Shown: positions 35,831-45,592, counted from the stretch's first letter. The stretch is DNA of 64,000 nucleotides from Coriobacteriaceae bacterium (GCA_902362275.1 CABIWB010000001.1:137396-201395); one strand, 5' to 3'. Numbers and translations are program-made. The notes: generated from the sequence alone by a model not told the origin.

Positions 35831-36727
35831 GTGACCGATCGGTCCCTGACTCTTTTCGCGCCGGCAAAGATTAACCTCTACCTGGGGGTTCATACCGAGC
35901 GCGATGACCGCGGCTACCACAGGGTCGATTCCCTGATGGCAGCTGTCGGTCTTTCCGATACCGTGACGGTCACGCCGGTGCAGGCGCTGACCGTCCAGAC
36001 GGTTCCGGCATCAGATTTTCCCATGCAAAAGAATACGGCGTATCGGGCTGCGGCTGCTATGGCCGAGCATTATGGTCGCGAGGCAAACATCTGCGTGACG
36101 ATTGAGAAGCGCATTCCATTGTGCGCCGGCTTGGGCGGTCCCTCGACGGATGCGGCCGCGGTCATTGTCGCCTTGGCGGAGCTCTGGGGCATTGATCGCA
36201 CCGATCCCGCGCTCGACGACATCGCGTGCGGCATTGGTGCTGACGTCCCGTTCTTTTTGCACGCGAGCCCTGCGCTCTACGTAGGTGGGGGAGACGTGCT
36301 GGCAACTGAGTACCCAGCGCTGCCCGCGACGCCCGTCGTACTGGTTAAGCCGCGCGAGGCGAGCGTTTCGACAATTGAAGCCTATCGACGTTTTGACGAG
36401 GCCCCGGTGCCTGCGGACAAGCCCGGCGCGATAGCTTCTGCCTTGCGTGTTGGTGATGCCGAGACGGCATATGTACTCATCCATAACAACCTGGGTGTCA
36501 TTTCCGCACAGATGGAGCCGCAGATTCAAACGGTCCTCGACTGGCTGCGTAAACAGGACGGCACCGTTGCTGTAGATGTGTGCGGATCGGGTGCCTGCTC
36601 GTTTGCCATTTGCGACACCGCCGCCACGGCCGAAAGGCTTGCCGAGGCTGCCCAGCAAAACGGCTGGTGGTCCTGCGCGACTGAGCTTATTCCCAACACG
36701 GTTCAAATCGACGCGCCAAAGAAATAA
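35831..36727 (+). CDS. ispE: 4-diphosphocytidyl-2-C-methyl-D-erythritol kinase
   Basis: A 298-residue GHMP kinase of the MEP isoprenoid pathway. APAKINLYLGVHTERDDRGYHRVDS and the ATP loop PLCAGLGGPSTDAAAVIVAL are typical. In many members the loop reads G-L-G-G-G-S-S-D-A-A, so the second Gly-Gly-Ser-Ser part is altered here to G-P-S-T. The start is a GTG at 35831, 2 nt after the veg stop. The other MEP genes, ispD and ispF, are at 58.3-59.5 kb in the same window. Confidence 0.95.
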   Translation: MTDRSLTLFAPAKINLYLGVHTERDDRGYHRVDSLMAAVGLSDTVTVTPVQALTVQTVPASDFPMQKNTAYRAAAAMAEHYGREANICVTIEKRIPLCAGLGGPSTDAAAVIVALAELWGIDRTDPALDDIACGIGADVPFFLHASPALYVGGGDVLATEYPALPATPVVLVKPREASVSTIEAYRRFDEAPVPADKPGAIASALRVGDAETAYVLIHNNLGVISAQMEPQIQTVLDWLRKQDGTVAVDVCGSGACSFAICDTAATAERLAEAAQQNGWWSCATELIPNTVQIDAPKK

Positions 36728-36776
36728 AAATTTCTCTAGCACGCGGCGAAAATCTTTGTTATTATAGTCGAGCTAA

Positions 36777-36853
36777 CGGGTTGTGGCTCAGTTTGGTAGA
36801 GCACTGCGTTCGGGACGCAGGGGTCGCTGGTTCAAATCCAGTCAACCCGACCA
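36777..36853 (+). tRNA. tRNA-Pro (anticodon CGG)
   Basis: A 77-nt cloverleaf: acceptor cgggttg/caacccg, D arm gctc...gagc, anticodon stem ctgcg/cgcag with loop ttcggga (CGG), T loop ggttcaaatcc and encoded CCA. A TATTATAG sequence 12 nt upstream may be its -10. Confidence 0.96.
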
Positions 36854-36863
36854 GAGCATGAGG

Positions 36864-36890
36864 AGGGACCGCTTCTTGCGGTCCCTTTTT
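36864..36890 (+). terminator. Terminator of tRNA-Pro
   Basis: Stem agggaccgc/gcggtccct with a 5-nt loop, followed by a run of T. Confidence 0.9.
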
Positions 36891-36965
36891 TTAGCTATTG
36901 TTGTGATACCGCGATACCCGCGGTATACTCATTCGAGCTTGTCTCGCTGTATTGTGGAGGTCTAC

Positions 36966-37241
36966 ATGTTTGGACTGAGGGCTCCTGAGCTCATCATTAT
37001 TCTCGTCGTTGTCCTGATTATCTTCGGGCCCAAGAACCTGCCGAAGCTCGGCAAGTCCCTCGGCTCTACCGTCAAGAATATCCGTGAGGGTATGGAGAGC
37101 GACGATAAGGCCGAGACCAAGCAGGCCGAGGAGGTCGTGGTCGAGCAGTCCGAGGAGGACAAGGAGATCGCTGAGCTCGAGGCCAAGCTCGCTGCTGCCA
37201 AGAAGAAGCAGGCAGAGGACGGCGACGCGGACGCAGAGTAG
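36966..37241 (+). CDS. tatA: Twin-arginine translocase subunit TatA/TatE
   Basis: A 91-residue protein: one N-terminal membrane helix (APELIIILVVVLIIFG), then the hinge FGPKNLPKLGKSLG and an amphipathic helix, then a long charged, Lys/Glu-rich tail. This is the TatA layout, which forms the pore for folded proteins. No tatC is adjacent. The ATG at 36966 follows TGGAGG. It stands alone between tRNA-Pro and greA. Confidence 0.9.
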   Translation: MFGLRAPELIIILVVVLIIFGPKNLPKLGKSLGSTVKNIREGMESDDKAETKQAEEVVVEQSEEDKEIAELEAKLAAAKKKQAEDGDADAE

Positions 37242-37347
37242 TCCCATCCCTTTGGGGTGAGCACCTGACCGGCTTGCCCGCAGGCTAGCCGGTCTTTTTC
37301 GTTTTGTTGACAGTTGATTGTTTGATCAGAGTTGGGGAGATATCCGT

Positions 37348-37818
37348 ATGGACGCAAGCCAGATCGTACTGACCGCTGAGGGCCGCCAGAAGCTCGTCGA
37401 GGAGCTCGCTTGGCGTGAGGGCGATTACGCCAAGGAGATCGTCGAGGACATCAAGGAAGCCCGCGCGTTCGGCGATCTTTCGGAGAACTCCGAGTACGAC
37501 GCTGCTAAGGACAAGCAGGCCCAGAACGCCGCTCGTATTGCCGAGATCCAGGCCATCCTCGCCAACGCTCAGGTTGCTGCCACCACGGGCGATCTGACCG
37601 TCTCCATCGGTTCCACCGTTTCGCTGATTGATCCCAACGGCGAGGTCATGGAAGTCACGCTCGTTGGTACCACCGAGACCAACTCGCTCGAGCACAAGAT
37701 TTCCAACGAGTCTCCGGTCGGTCACGCCATCATCGGTCACGGCGAGGGCGACTCCGTCGAGGTCGTTACGCCTTCCGGCAAGACTCGCGTCTACACCATC
37801 GCCAAGATCGCACGCTAG
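37348..37818 (+). CDS. greA: Transcription elongation factor GreA
   Basis: A 156-residue GreA that rescues backtracked RNA polymerase by stimulating transcript cleavage. The N-terminal coiled coil with the acidic tip (FGDLSENSEYDAAKDKQA) and the C-terminal FKBP-like domain ending PSGKTRVYTIAKI are clear. The ATG at 37348 is chosen over 37318, because GGGGAGA precedes it and the family starts here. lysS follows 79 nt downstream, the usual greA-lysS pairing. Confidence 0.95.
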   Translation: MDASQIVLTAEGRQKLVEELAWREGDYAKEIVEDIKEARAFGDLSENSEYDAAKDKQAQNAARIAEIQAILANAQVAATTGDLTVSIGSTVSLIDPNGEVMEVTLVGTTETNSLEHKISNESPVGHAIIGHGEGDSVEVVTPSGKTRVYTIAKIAR

Positions 37819-37897
37819 ACCACGGTCCCGCGTACAGGTATGTTTTCGCTCCCTGGGACCGAATCCTGGGGAGCGTTTTAGTTTGAGGAGCTAACTT

Positions 37898-39862
37898 ATG
37901 GCAGAGAACCAGAACGCCGCCGATCAAGCATCGACGCTCAACGACGAGCGCGCCACCCGCCTAGCCAAGCGCGCCGCCCTGTTCGAGGCGGGCCAGAACC
38001 CCTATCCCGAGCACTCTGAGCTTGAGGACTACGTCGCCGATATCGAGGCTAAGTACGCCGAGCTTGCCGATGGCGAGGACACCGAGGACGTCGTGAAGAT
38101 CGCCGGCCGCGTGGTCGCCAAGCGCGGTCAGGGCAAGATCATGTTCATCGTCGTGCGCGATGCGACTGCCGAGATTCAGCTGTTCTGCCGCATCAACGAC
38201 ATGGACGAGGCTGCCTGGAATACGCTCAAGGCCCTCGACCTGGGCGACATCCTGGGCGTGACCGGCGTGGTCGTGCGCACCCAGCGCGGTCAGCTTTCCG
38301 TTGCCCCTAAGAGCGCGACCCTGCTTTCCAAGGCCGTTCGTCCGCTGCCCGAGAAGTTCCACGGTCTTTCCGACAAAGAGACCCGCTATCGCCGGCGCTA
38401 TGTCGACCTGATCGCCAACGACGACGTTCGCGAGACCTTCCGTAAGCGTTCGCAGATTCTCTCCACCTTCCGTCGCTTTATGGAGTCCGACGGCTACATG
38501 GAGGTCGAGACCCCCATCCTGCAGACCATCCAGGGCGGCGCTACGGCTAAGCCGTTCATTACCCACTTCAACGCGCTCGATCAGGAGTGCTACCTGCGTA
38601 TTGCCACCGAGCTGCACCTCAAGCGCTGCATCGTCGGTGGTTTTGAGCGCGTGTTCGAGATCGGCCGCATCTTCCGTAACGAGGGCATGGACCTTACCCA
38701 CAACCCCGAGTTCACCACGATGGAGGCCTACCGTGCCTTCTCCGACCTCGAGGGCATGAAGGCGCTCGCCCAGGGTGTCATTAAGGCGGCTAACAAGGCC
38801 ATCGGCAACCCCGAGGTCATCGAGTACCAGGGCCAGACCATCGACCTTTCTGGTGAGTGGGCCAGCCGTCCCATGACCGACATCGTCTCCGACGTGCTCG
38901 GCAAGCAGGTCACCATCGACACGCCGGTCGAGGAGCTTGCTGCCGCCGCGCGCGAGAAGGGCCTGGAGATTAAGCCCGAGTGGACCGCCGGCAAGATTAT
39001 CGCCGAGATCTACGATGAGCTGGGCGAGGACACCATCGTCAACCCCACGTTCGTGTGCGATTACCCCATCGAGGTCAGCCCGCTTGCCAAGCGCTTTGAG
39101 GACGACCCGCGCCTGACGCACCGCTTTGAGCTGGTTATTGCCGGTCACGAGTACGCCAACGCGTTCTCCGAGCTCAACGACCCGGTCGACCAGGCCGAGC
39201 GCTTTGCCGCTCAGATGGCCGAGAAAGCCGGCGGTGACGACGAGGCCATGGAGTACGACGAGGACTACGTGCGCGCCCTCGAGTACGGTATGCCTCCTGC
39301 GGGCGGCATCGGCATCGGCATCGACCGCGTGGTCATGCTGCTCACCAACCAGGCTTCCATCCGCGACGTGCTGCTGTTCCCGCACATGAAGCCCGAGAAG
39401 GGTTTCCAGTCCGGTGCCGCTGCCGCCAAGGCTGCCGAGGCCGGCAACACCGCGAGCCCCTTCGTCAAGCCGTTCAAGCCCACGGTTGATTATTCCAAGA
39501 TTGCCGTCGAGCCGCTGTTTGAGGAGTTCGTCGACTTTGATACCTTCTCCAAGAGCGACTTCCGCGCCGTGAAGGTCAAGGCATGCGAGGCCGTCAAGAA
39601 GTCCAAGAAGCTGCTGAACTTTACGCTCGACGACGGCACCGGCACCGACCGTACCATCCTCTCCGGCATTCATGGCTACTATGAGCCCGAGGACCTGGTC
39701 GGTAAGACGTTGCTCGCCATCACCAATCTGCCTCCGCGCAAGTTGATGGGCATCCCCAGCTGCGGCATGCTCATCAGTGCCATCCACGAGGAGGAGGGCG
39801 AGGAGCGTCTCAATCTGATCCAGCTCGACGCTTCCATCCCCGCCGGCGCAAAGATGTACTAA
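37898..39862 (+). CDS. lysS: Lysyl-tRNA synthetase (class II) with C-terminal Trbp111/EMAP-II-like tRNA-binding domain
   Basis: A 654-residue enzyme charging tRNA-Lys. The first 510 residues are a normal class II LysRS: anticodon-binding OB fold, motif 2 FRNEGMDLTHNPEFT, and motif 3 GGIGIGIDRVVMLLTNQASI ending RDVLLFPHMKP. A linker rich in Ala and Pro follows, then from about residue 540 an extra OB-fold domain (DFRAVKVKACEAVKKSKKLL, LLAITNLPPRKLMGIPS, CGMLISA). That is the tRNA_bind/Trbp111 type normally seen at the end of MetRS. The ATG at 37898 follows TTGAGGAG. Confidence 0.94.
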   Translation: MAENQNAADQASTLNDERATRLAKRAALFEAGQNPYPEHSELEDYVADIEAKYAELADGEDTEDVVKIAGRVVAKRGQGKIMFIVVRDATAEIQLFCRINDMDEAAWNTLKALDLGDILGVTGVVVRTQRGQLSVAPKSATLLSKAVRPLPEKFHGLSDKETRYRRRYVDLIANDDVRETFRKRSQILSTFRRFMESDGYMEVETPILQTIQGGATAKPFITHFNALDQECYLRIATELHLKRCIVGGFERVFEIGRIFRNEGMDLTHNPEFTTMEAYRAFSDLEGMKALAQGVIKAANKAIGNPEVIEYQGQTIDLSGEWASRPMTDIVSDVLGKQVTIDTPVEELAAAAREKGLEIKPEWTAGKIIAEIYDELGEDTIVNPTFVCDYPIEVSPLAKRFEDDPRLTHRFELVIAGHEYANAFSELNDPVDQAERFAAQMAEKAGGDDEAMEYDEDYVRALEYGMPPAGGIGIGIDRVVMLLTNQASIRDVLLFPHMKPEKGFQSGAAAAKAAEAGNTASPFVKPFKPTVDYSKIAVEPLFEEFVDFDTFSKSDFRAVKVKACEAVKKSKKLLNFTLDDGTGTDRTILSGIHGYYEPEDLVGKTLLAITNLPPRKLMGIPSCGMLISAIHEEEGEERLNLIQLDASIPAGAKMY

Positions 39863-39939
39863 CTAGTTACGCGGTTCTACGAACCGCGTAACGGCTCGAC
39901 GCTGCGCGGGCCGCATTTGGACAATCTGACGTTCAACTT

Positions 39940-39968
39940 CAAGGGCGCGACCAGAAGGTCAGCGCCCT
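39940..39968 (+). terminator. Terminator-like hairpin after lysS
   Basis: Arms aagggcgc (39940-39947) and gcgccctt (39961-39968), followed by TCGTTT. A second hairpin without T run (gttacgcggttc/gaaccgcgtaac, 39867-39893) lies just after the stop. Confidence 0.6.
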
Positions 39969-40047
39969 TTCGTTTCACGTCACCTTGTCTCAAATGCAGC
40001 CCGCTCGCTGACGTTGCCAATACATCGGCGTTGCCTTGGCCGTCAAT

Positions 40048-40074
40048 AGTCATTGGGGACGTTCTTAAACGACT
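40048..40074 (-). repeat. Dispersed GTCCCCAATGACT repeat (family A), inverted, diverged
   Basis: Forward strand agtcattggggacgttctta, a diverged match to family A with one extra C. It lies in the 320-nt lysS-thrE gap, which otherwise holds only the hairpins noted at 39867 and 39940. Confidence 0.4.
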
Positions 40075-40182
40075 ACCCAACGGCTATTGAGCACATGGCT
40101 CGCATGACAGTCGTCTCTTTTATGTTTCCTTTAGCCGTTGCTGCCTAGGATGGGGGTTAGTCGGTAGGAAGGGAGCGTCTAT

Positions 40183-41751
40183 ATGGACGATGCGAGCGAG
40201 CGTTCAATCGAAGAGGACATGCTCGATCAGTTCAACTACTTTGATGATGAGGACGAGGAACTGATCGACCGTCGCGAGCCAGCGCCGCTTGATTCCTTTG
40301 ATCTGGTCGATGAAGAGGCTGATGAGGTTGAGGGTGAATCAGTGGAGCCCCCACAGCCTCCGCGCCTTGACTCGCTGCTTTCGAGAGCTCCCATGCACCA
40401 CGGTGTCCGTGCCGGCGCGCTCCATATGAAAACTGACTGGCGACAGATCGTGACCGCGGGTGATGAGCTTGCCGTCGATGCACCTCTTACTGACAAATCA
40501 TCCATCATCTGCCGCACCGGTATGCTTATGCTCGCGAGCGGAACGGGTGCCTGGCGTGTACGCGATACCATGAATCGCGTCGCCGCCGTACTCGGTGTCA
40601 CCGTCCACGTTGACTTAAGTCTTCTGTCGTTTGAGTGCACCTGCATCGAAGATGGCCACTGCTTTAACGAGGTTGTCAGCCTGCCCACAACGGGAGTCAA
40701 TACCCATCGCATTTGGATGATGGAGAGTTTCCTCAAGGAAATCGAGACCTATGGTCGCCGGTTTACCGTGCACGAGTACCATGAGATGCTCAAGACCGTT
40801 GAGAGCTCAGAGCCCGATTACACTCCCTGGCAGCAGGGGCTTGCCGCGGCCTGTGCCTGCGGCGCTTTCGTCTTTTTGCTCGGCGGCGGCCCCATCGAGA
40901 TGGCCTGTGCATTCGTGGGCGCTGGTGTCGGCAACTTTGCTCGCTCCCATATTCTCAAACAGGGTCTTGGCCAGTTCAGTGCGCTGACGACCGGCGTCGC
41001 GCTTGCTTGTATCTCGTATCTGCTGGCATTGCTCGGCCTTGGCCAGGTGATTCCGGGGGCAATGTCGCACCAAGAAGGCTATATCGGCGCCATGCTCTTT
41101 GTGATTCCCGGTTTTCCGCTCATTACGGCAGGCCTCGACATCGCTAAGCTCGACATGCGAAGCGGTATCGAGCGCCTTTCATATGCCGTATTGATTATTG
41201 TGATGGCGACGCTCGTAGGTTGGATGGTTGCCGAGTGTGTTGGCCTGGCGCCGGACGACTTTGCCCCACTGGGCCTTTCGCCGCTTGCCCTTACGCTCCT
41301 GCGCGTGGTGATGAGCTTTGTCGGCGTGTTTGGATTCTCGGTCATGTTCAACAGTCCGGTAAAGATGGCAGCGGCGGCAGGGCTCATCGGCGCCGTGTCC
41401 AATACCTTGCGCCTTACGCTCGTCGATGCGCCGACGATGATTCCCTTCCTGGGCATGAGCGCGGGTATGCCTCCCGAGGCGGCGGCGTTTATCGGTGCGC
41501 TGGTATCAGGGCTGCTCGCGAGCTTAGCCGAAATCAAGCTCACCTATCCACGTATCGCCCTCACGGTGCCATCGATTGTCATTATGGTGCCGGGCTTGTA
41601 TCTGTATCGCTCGATGTATTACATGTGCACCTTCGACACGGTCAATATGCTCGGCTGGTTTGTGCGTGCAGTGCTCATCGTGGCGTTTTTGCCTGTTGGC
41701 CTGGGTGTGGCGCGTACGCTCACCGACCCTCGCTGGCGCCACACCAGCTAA
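40183..41751 (+). CDS. Threonine/serine exporter family protein (ThrE-like)
   Basis: A 522-residue ThrE-type protein. A charged N-terminus (about 85 residues) leads into a soluble DUF1212 part with the GTGAWRVRDTMNRVAAVLGV block, followed by about ten membrane helices (DUF1212 second half plus DUF3815-like region). The family includes the Corynebacterium threonine/serine exporter; substrate here is inferred from family only. The ATG at 40183 follows GGAAGGGAG. Confidence 0.85.
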   Translation: MDDASERSIEEDMLDQFNYFDDEDEELIDRREPAPLDSFDLVDEEADEVEGESVEPPQPPRLDSLLSRAPMHHGVRAGALHMKTDWRQIVTAGDELAVDAPLTDKSSIICRTGMLMLASGTGAWRVRDTMNRVAAVLGVTVHVDLSLLSFECTCIEDGHCFNEVVSLPTTGVNTHRIWMMESFLKEIETYGRRFTVHEYHEMLKTVESSEPDYTPWQQGLAAACACGAFVFLLGGGPIEMACAFVGAGVGNFARSHILKQGLGQFSALTTGVALACISYLLALLGLGQVIPGAMSHQEGYIGAMLFVIPGFPLITAGLDIAKLDMRSGIERLSYAVLIIVMATLVGWMVAECVGLAPDDFAPLGLSPLALTLLRVVMSFVGVFGFSVMFNSPVKMAAAAGLIGAVSNTLRLTLVDAPTMIPFLGMSAGMPPEAAAFIGALVSGLLASLAEIKLTYPRIALTVPSIVIMVPGLYLYRSMYYMCTFDTVNMLGWFVRAVLIVAFLPVGLGVARTLTDPRWRHTS

Positions 41752-41784
41752 TTGGTGCAAGGGGAACAGGTTACTTTGCACCAA
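41752..41784 (+). repeat. Hairpin repeat with GGGGAACAGGTT core (family C)
   Basis: Starts immediately after the thrE stop. Arms ttggtgcaa and ttgcaccaa enclose ggggaacaggtta. Arms match the hairpin at 5053 in part. Confidence 0.75.
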
Positions 41785-41787
41785 ATG

Positions 41788-41854
41788 AGTTGCGGTGAAA
41801 TAGGGACTGAATTGCTGCTTAAAGGGTCAAAACAGTCCGTATTCCACCGCAACT
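41788..41854. repeat. Long imperfect hairpin in the thrE-DUF2798 gap
   Basis: Arms 41788-41809 and 41833-41854 are 22 nt each with two mismatches, and a 23-nt loop. There is no T run, so it is not an obvious terminator. Confidence 0.6.
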
Positions 41855-41970
41855 TATGGGGTCGGGGGATTATTGGTGCCCTGCATCTTCATAAACTCAA
41901 CGCTTACGAAGCGCATGCGTTTCGTGCTAGGCTGGTTCCACCACATAAGTAGTTGCAGACGCACGTACCA

Positions 41971-42020
41971 CGGGCGGGCGAGATGAAGTCCCAACAGCTC
42001 CATCTTGCCCGCCCGTTTTT
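41971..42020 (+). terminator. Terminator ahead of the DUF2798 gene
   Basis: Arms 41971-41985 and 42001-42015 (cgggcgggcgagatg/catcttgcccgcccg, one mismatch) followed by TTTTT. It lies only 45 nt before the next start codon, so it could also act as an attenuator. Confidence 0.75.
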
Positions 42021-42064
42021 GTTGCGTGGTGCCGCGGCGTAACACAGAAAGGATTTTGCCCTTT

Positions 42065-42658
42065 ATGCCTATCAACAAACGAGAGAGCCTGCTGTTCACC
42101 TTTATCATGTGCTTTTGCATGGTGCTCTGGATGAGCATCTACAACGTTGCCCTGCAGCATGGGGCCATCAACGGCGAGGTTGTTGCCGCCGCGTGGCTCG
42201 GCTTCCCCGTTGCCTACATTTTTGCCATGTGCTGCGACTGGTTTGTTGCCAGCCCCCTTGCCAAGGGTTTCGCCTTTAAATTCCTGGTCACGCCGGGCAA
42301 GATTTCTCCGCTTGTCATGACGCTCGCCGTCAGCTCCTGCATGGTCGTCCCCATGGCCATCATTATGTCGCTCTACGGCGCGTGCGAAGGCCTGTTCCAT
42401 ATGCCCGGCGGCCCGCTTACCAGTTTGCAGGCGCTGCCGATGATGTGGCTCGTCAACATTCCGCGCAACTTTATCATGGCCCTGCCCTGGAACCTGCTGG
42501 TGGCTGGTCCGGTTGCTCGCTTTGTCTTCCGCCGTGCCTTCCCCATGGGCACGGTCTTTGCCGAGCCGCACATGGAGCTCGTGCATATGCCGGGCGCTCC
42601 CGTTGCCGATGCCGTCAATGACGTTGCCGAGAGCATGGACGCCGAGCCCGCCTGCTAG
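42065..42658 (+). CDS. DUF2798-like four-helix membrane protein
   Basis: A 197-residue membrane protein with two related halves of two helices each; each half has the pattern ...F/L-x-A/S-W...N-x-x. This fits DUF2798, whose function is unknown. The second half carries LVNIPRNFIMALPWNLLVAGP. The ATG at 42065 is preferred over 42005, because the first 20 residues of the longer frame overlap the terminator. An AGAAAGG ribosome site is 12 nt upstream, slightly far. Confidence 0.7.
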   Translation: MPINKRESLLFTFIMCFCMVLWMSIYNVALQHGAINGEVVAAAWLGFPVAYIFAMCCDWFVASPLAKGFAFKFLVTPGKISPLVMTLAVSSCMVVPMAIIMSLYGACEGLFHMPGGPLTSLQALPMMWLVNIPRNFIMALPWNLLVAGPVARFVFRRAFPMGTVFAEPHMELVHMPGAPVADAVNDVAESMDAEPAC

Positions 42659-42782
42659 GTAACAGCCTCTAACCTAGAGCGCCCGCCGCACCCGGCGATT
42701 CCTTTTTTGTAGACGTTGTCGTATGGCTGAATGCGGAAAAGGCCCCAGCGGTTAACATATACCTCATATGGGTAAAGAGACC

Positions 42783-42807
42783 AAAGCGCCGCCACGAGTG
42801 GCGCTTT
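42783..42807 (+). terminator. Hairpin just upstream of clpC
   Basis: Stem aaagcgcc/ggcgcttt, 36 nt before the clpC start and followed by GCGTTTG. It may be a weak terminator for upstream transcripts or part of the clpC leader. Confidence 0.4.
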
Positions 42808-42843
42808 GCGTTTGAAAAACTAGCTCGTCTAAGAGGAACTAGC

Positions 42844-45486
42844 ATGTTAGACCGTTTTACCGATCGTGCGCGTAAGGTCATGTCCATGGCCAAGCAAGAG
42901 GCGCTCGATCTTCACTCAAATAAGGTGGGCACCGAGCACCTGCTGCTTGCGCTCGCCAAGGAGGACGAGGGCATTGCCGCCGAGGCACTGCGTTCGCTCG
43001 ACATCTCCTACGTTGACATCATGGATACCCTCAAAGAGGTCCAGACCACGGTTCCCGAGCCCAGTGAGGAGACCGAGGCGGCTAAGCTCGCCTTTACGCC
43101 GCTCGTCATCAGCGTGATGGAGCGCTCCTTCCGCGTGGCGCGTGAAAACAATCAGACCTACGTGTCGACCGAGCACTTGCTGATCGGCATCGTCGAAGAG
43201 GGCAACGGCATGGCCATGGACATCCTCATGCGCCTGGGTGTGTCGTCCGCCTCCATCAAAAAGGCTATCGAGAAACTCACCGCCAAGGATCAGGACAAGA
43301 AGCGTCCGCTCGCCGGCGCCGGTGCTGGTCGTCCCGGTGCGGGCCTGCCGTTCTTTAGCGGCTCGGATGCCTCTCAGCAAAAGGGGAGTGGCACCGATAC
43401 GCTCAAGCAGTTCGCGACCAACCTCACGCAGAAGGCGCGCGACGGCGAGCTCGACCCTGTAATTGGTCGCGAAAAGGAAGTCCAGCGCATGATGGAGATC
43501 CTTTCGCGCCGCACTAAGAACAATCCGCTTATCCTGGGCGACCCCGGCGTGGGCAAGACGGCCATCGTCGAGGGCCTGGCGCAGCAGATTGCTGCCGGCA
43601 ACGTGCCCGAGAACCTCATGAACCAGAATATCTGGACGCTCGACCTGCCGGGCCTCGTGGCGGGTGCCAAGTATCGCGGTGAGTTTGAGGAGCGCCTCAA
43701 GAACGTGATCCAGGAGGCGACCGAAGCCGACGACGTCATCTTGTTTATCGACGAGATGCACACCATCATCGGTGCCGGTTCTGCCGAGGGTTCTATCGAT
43801 GCGAGCTCTATGCTCAAGCCCGTGCTCGCGCGCGGTGCTTTCCAGATCATCGGTGCCACCACGGCCGAGGAGTTCCGCAAGTACCTCACCAAGGACCCGG
43901 CCTTCGAGCGTCGCTTCCAGACCATTGATGTCGAGGAGCCGAGCGTCGAGGACACGGTCAAGATCCTGACCGCGCTCAAGCCGCGCTACGAGGAGCACCA
44001 CCACGTGCGCTACACGCAAGGTGCCATCGAAGCCGCCGCGAACCTCTCCAACCGCTATATCCAGGACCGCTTCCTGCCCGATAAGGCCATCGACCTCATT
44101 GACGAGGCCGGTGCCCGAGCTCGCATCGCCGCGAATCGCGCGCCCGAGCCGGTGCGCGAGGCCGAGCATCGCATCGAGGAGCTCAAGGCCGCCGCGCAGG
44201 AGGCCACCGAGAGCGACGACATGAACAAGGCTGCTGAGATCACCGAGCAGCAGAAGGCTGCCGAGATTGAACTCGCCGAGGCCAAGGCTGCCTGGACGGC
44301 TGAGCTCGACGCCAGCCCGCTCACCATCGGTGTCTCCCAGATCGCCGATATCGTGTCCGTGACCTCGGGCGTGCCGGTGTCCTCGCTTACCGAGAGCGAG
44401 AGCCGTCGCCTGCTGCAGGCCGAAAGCGTGCTCAAGACGCGCATCATCGGTCAGGATGAGGCTGTCGAGGCCGTTGCCAAGGCCGTGCGCCGCAGCCGCT
44501 CACCGCTCAAGGATCCGCGTCGCCCCGGCGGCAGCTTTATCTTCCTGGGTCCCACCGGCACGGGCAAGACCGAGCTCGCCAAGACACTTGCCGAGTACCT
44601 CTTTGGCAGCAAGGATGCGCTCATCAGCTTCGACATGTCCGAGTTCGGTAGCGAGTTCGAGGTTTCCAAGCTCATCGGCAGCCCTCCGGGTTACGTCGGT
44701 CACGACGAGGGCGGTCAGCTCACTAAGGCCGTTCGTCGCCACCCGTACTCGGTCGTGCTGTTCGACGAAATCGAGAAGGCGCACCCCGATATCTTCAACA
44801 TCCTGCTGCAGGTGCTGGAGGAGGGCCGCCTGACTGATAGCCAGGGCAAGACGGTCGACTTCCGCAATACCGTGATCATCATGACGTCAAACGTGGGCGC
44901 CCGCGAGATCGCGCAGGATGCAAGTGTGGGCTTTGGTACCACGGGCGAGCAGGGTCTTACCTCGAGTGAGATCCGCGGCCGCGCGATGGGCGAGCTCAAG
45001 CGCCTGTTCCGCCCCGAGCTGCTCAACCGTATCGACGACATTGTGGTGTTCCAGAAGCTCTCGGGTGAGAATCTCACCAAGATCGCGCACCTGCTGGTGG
45101 ACGACCTGCGTCAGCGTTTGATTGCCAACGGTATGAACATCAAGCTCACCGATGCGGCCTATGACAAGATCGTGGCCGAGGGCACCGACCTCACCAACGG
45201 TGCGCGTCCGCTGCGTCGTGCCATCCAAAAGCTCATCGAGGACCCGTTGTCCGAGGAGCTTCTGGCCGGCGAGTGGGGCGAGGGCGATACCGTCCTGTGC
45301 GACGTGGCCGATGGCAAGTTTGTCTTTAGCCACGGCACGGGCGAGATCCCGGCACCGCGTCCGGCGGGCACGCTCGGTGGCGATACCGCCCCGGCGGCAC
45401 CGCACACCGGCAACGCCGCGCTCGTGAGCGGCGGCGTGACCTCGGGCCCCGGCGGCATGATGCAAGCCGGTTCCGGCGCGCTGTAG
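42844..45486 (+). CDS. clpC: ATP-dependent Clp protease ATP-binding subunit ClpC
   Basis: An 880-residue HSP100 unfoldase that feeds substrates to ClpP. In order: two N-domain repeats (residues 1-145), AAA-1 with GDPGVGKTA and [10 protein letters not shown], a middle coiled-coil insert (about 425-480), and AAA-2 with GPTGTGKTE and [13 protein letters not shown]. The insert length fits ClpC rather than ClpB. The last 45 residues are a Gly/Ala/Pro-rich tail not usual in ClpC. The ATG at 42844 follows AAGAGGAA. No CtsR-type repeat was convincing upstream, and no mcsA/mcsB/ctsR genes adjoin it. Confidence 0.93.
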   Translation: MLDRFTDRARKVMSMAKQEALDLHSNKVGTEHLLLALAKEDEGIAAEALRSLDISYVDIMDTLKEVQTTVPEPSEETEAAKLAFTPLVISVMERSFRVARENNQTYVSTEHLLIGIVEEGNGMAMDILMRLGVSSASIKKAIEKLTAKDQDKKRPLAGAGAGRPGAGLPFFSGSDASQQKGSGTDTLKQFATNLTQKARDGELDPVIGREKEVQRMMEILSRRTKNNPLILGDPGVGKTAIVEGLAQQIAAGNVPENLMNQNIWTLDLPGLVAGAKYRGEFEERLKNVIQEATEADDVILFIDEMHTIIGAGSAEGSIDASSMLKPVLARGAFQIIGATTAEEFRKYLTKDPAFERRFQTIDVEEPSVEDTVKILTALKPRYEEHHHVRYTQGAIEAAANLSNRYIQDRFLPDKAIDLIDEAGARARIAANRAPEPVREAEHRIEELKAAAQEATESDDMNKAAEITEQQKAAEIELAEAKAAWTAELDASPLTIGVSQIADIVSVTSGVPVSSLTESESRRLLQAESVLKTRIIGQDEAVEAVAKAVRRSRSPLKDPRRPGGSFIFLGPTGTGKTELAKTLAEYLFGSKDALISFDMSEFGSEFEVSKLIGSPPGYVGHDEGGQLTKAVRRHPYSVVLFDEIEKAHPDIFNILLQVLEEGRLTDSQGKTVDFRNTVIIMTSNVGAREIAQDASVGFGTTGEQGLTSSEIRGRAMGELKRLFRPELLNRIDDIVVFQKLSGENLTKIAHLLVDDLRQRLIANGMNIKLTDAAYDKIVAEGTDLTNGARPLRRAIQKLIEDPLSEELLAGEWGEGDTVLCDVADGKFVFSHGTGEIPAPRPAGTLGGDTAPAAPHTGNAALVSGGVTSGPGGMMQAGSGAL

Positions 45487-45505
45487 GGATTAACATAGCT
45501 TTGCG

Positions 45506-45536
45506 AAGGGGCACTCCTGTCGGAGCGCCCCTTTTT
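45506..45536 (+). terminator. Terminator after clpC
   Basis: Stem aaggggcactcc/ggagcgcccctt with a short tgtc loop, followed by TTTT. Confidence 0.85.
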
Positions 45537-45549
45537 TATGAGTAAATGG

Positions 45550-45580
45550 TGCTATACTCGAAATATAAATATGTATAGCA
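45550..45580 (+). promoter_or_regulatory. Palindromic operator overlapping the toxin-antitoxin promoter
   Basis: Perfect arms tgctatac (45550-45557) and gtatagca (45573-45580). A TATACT -10-like hexamer (45553-45558) lies in the left arm. This is the usual arrangement for repression by the antitoxin. Confidence 0.6.
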
Positions 45581-45592
45581 GAAGGAGCTAGC

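Noticed and set aside
42741..42800. CtsR-like GGTAAAGAGACCAAAG sequence upstream of clpC
   Set aside because: It departs from the GGTCAAA direct repeat at key positions, and no ctsR gene is nearby.
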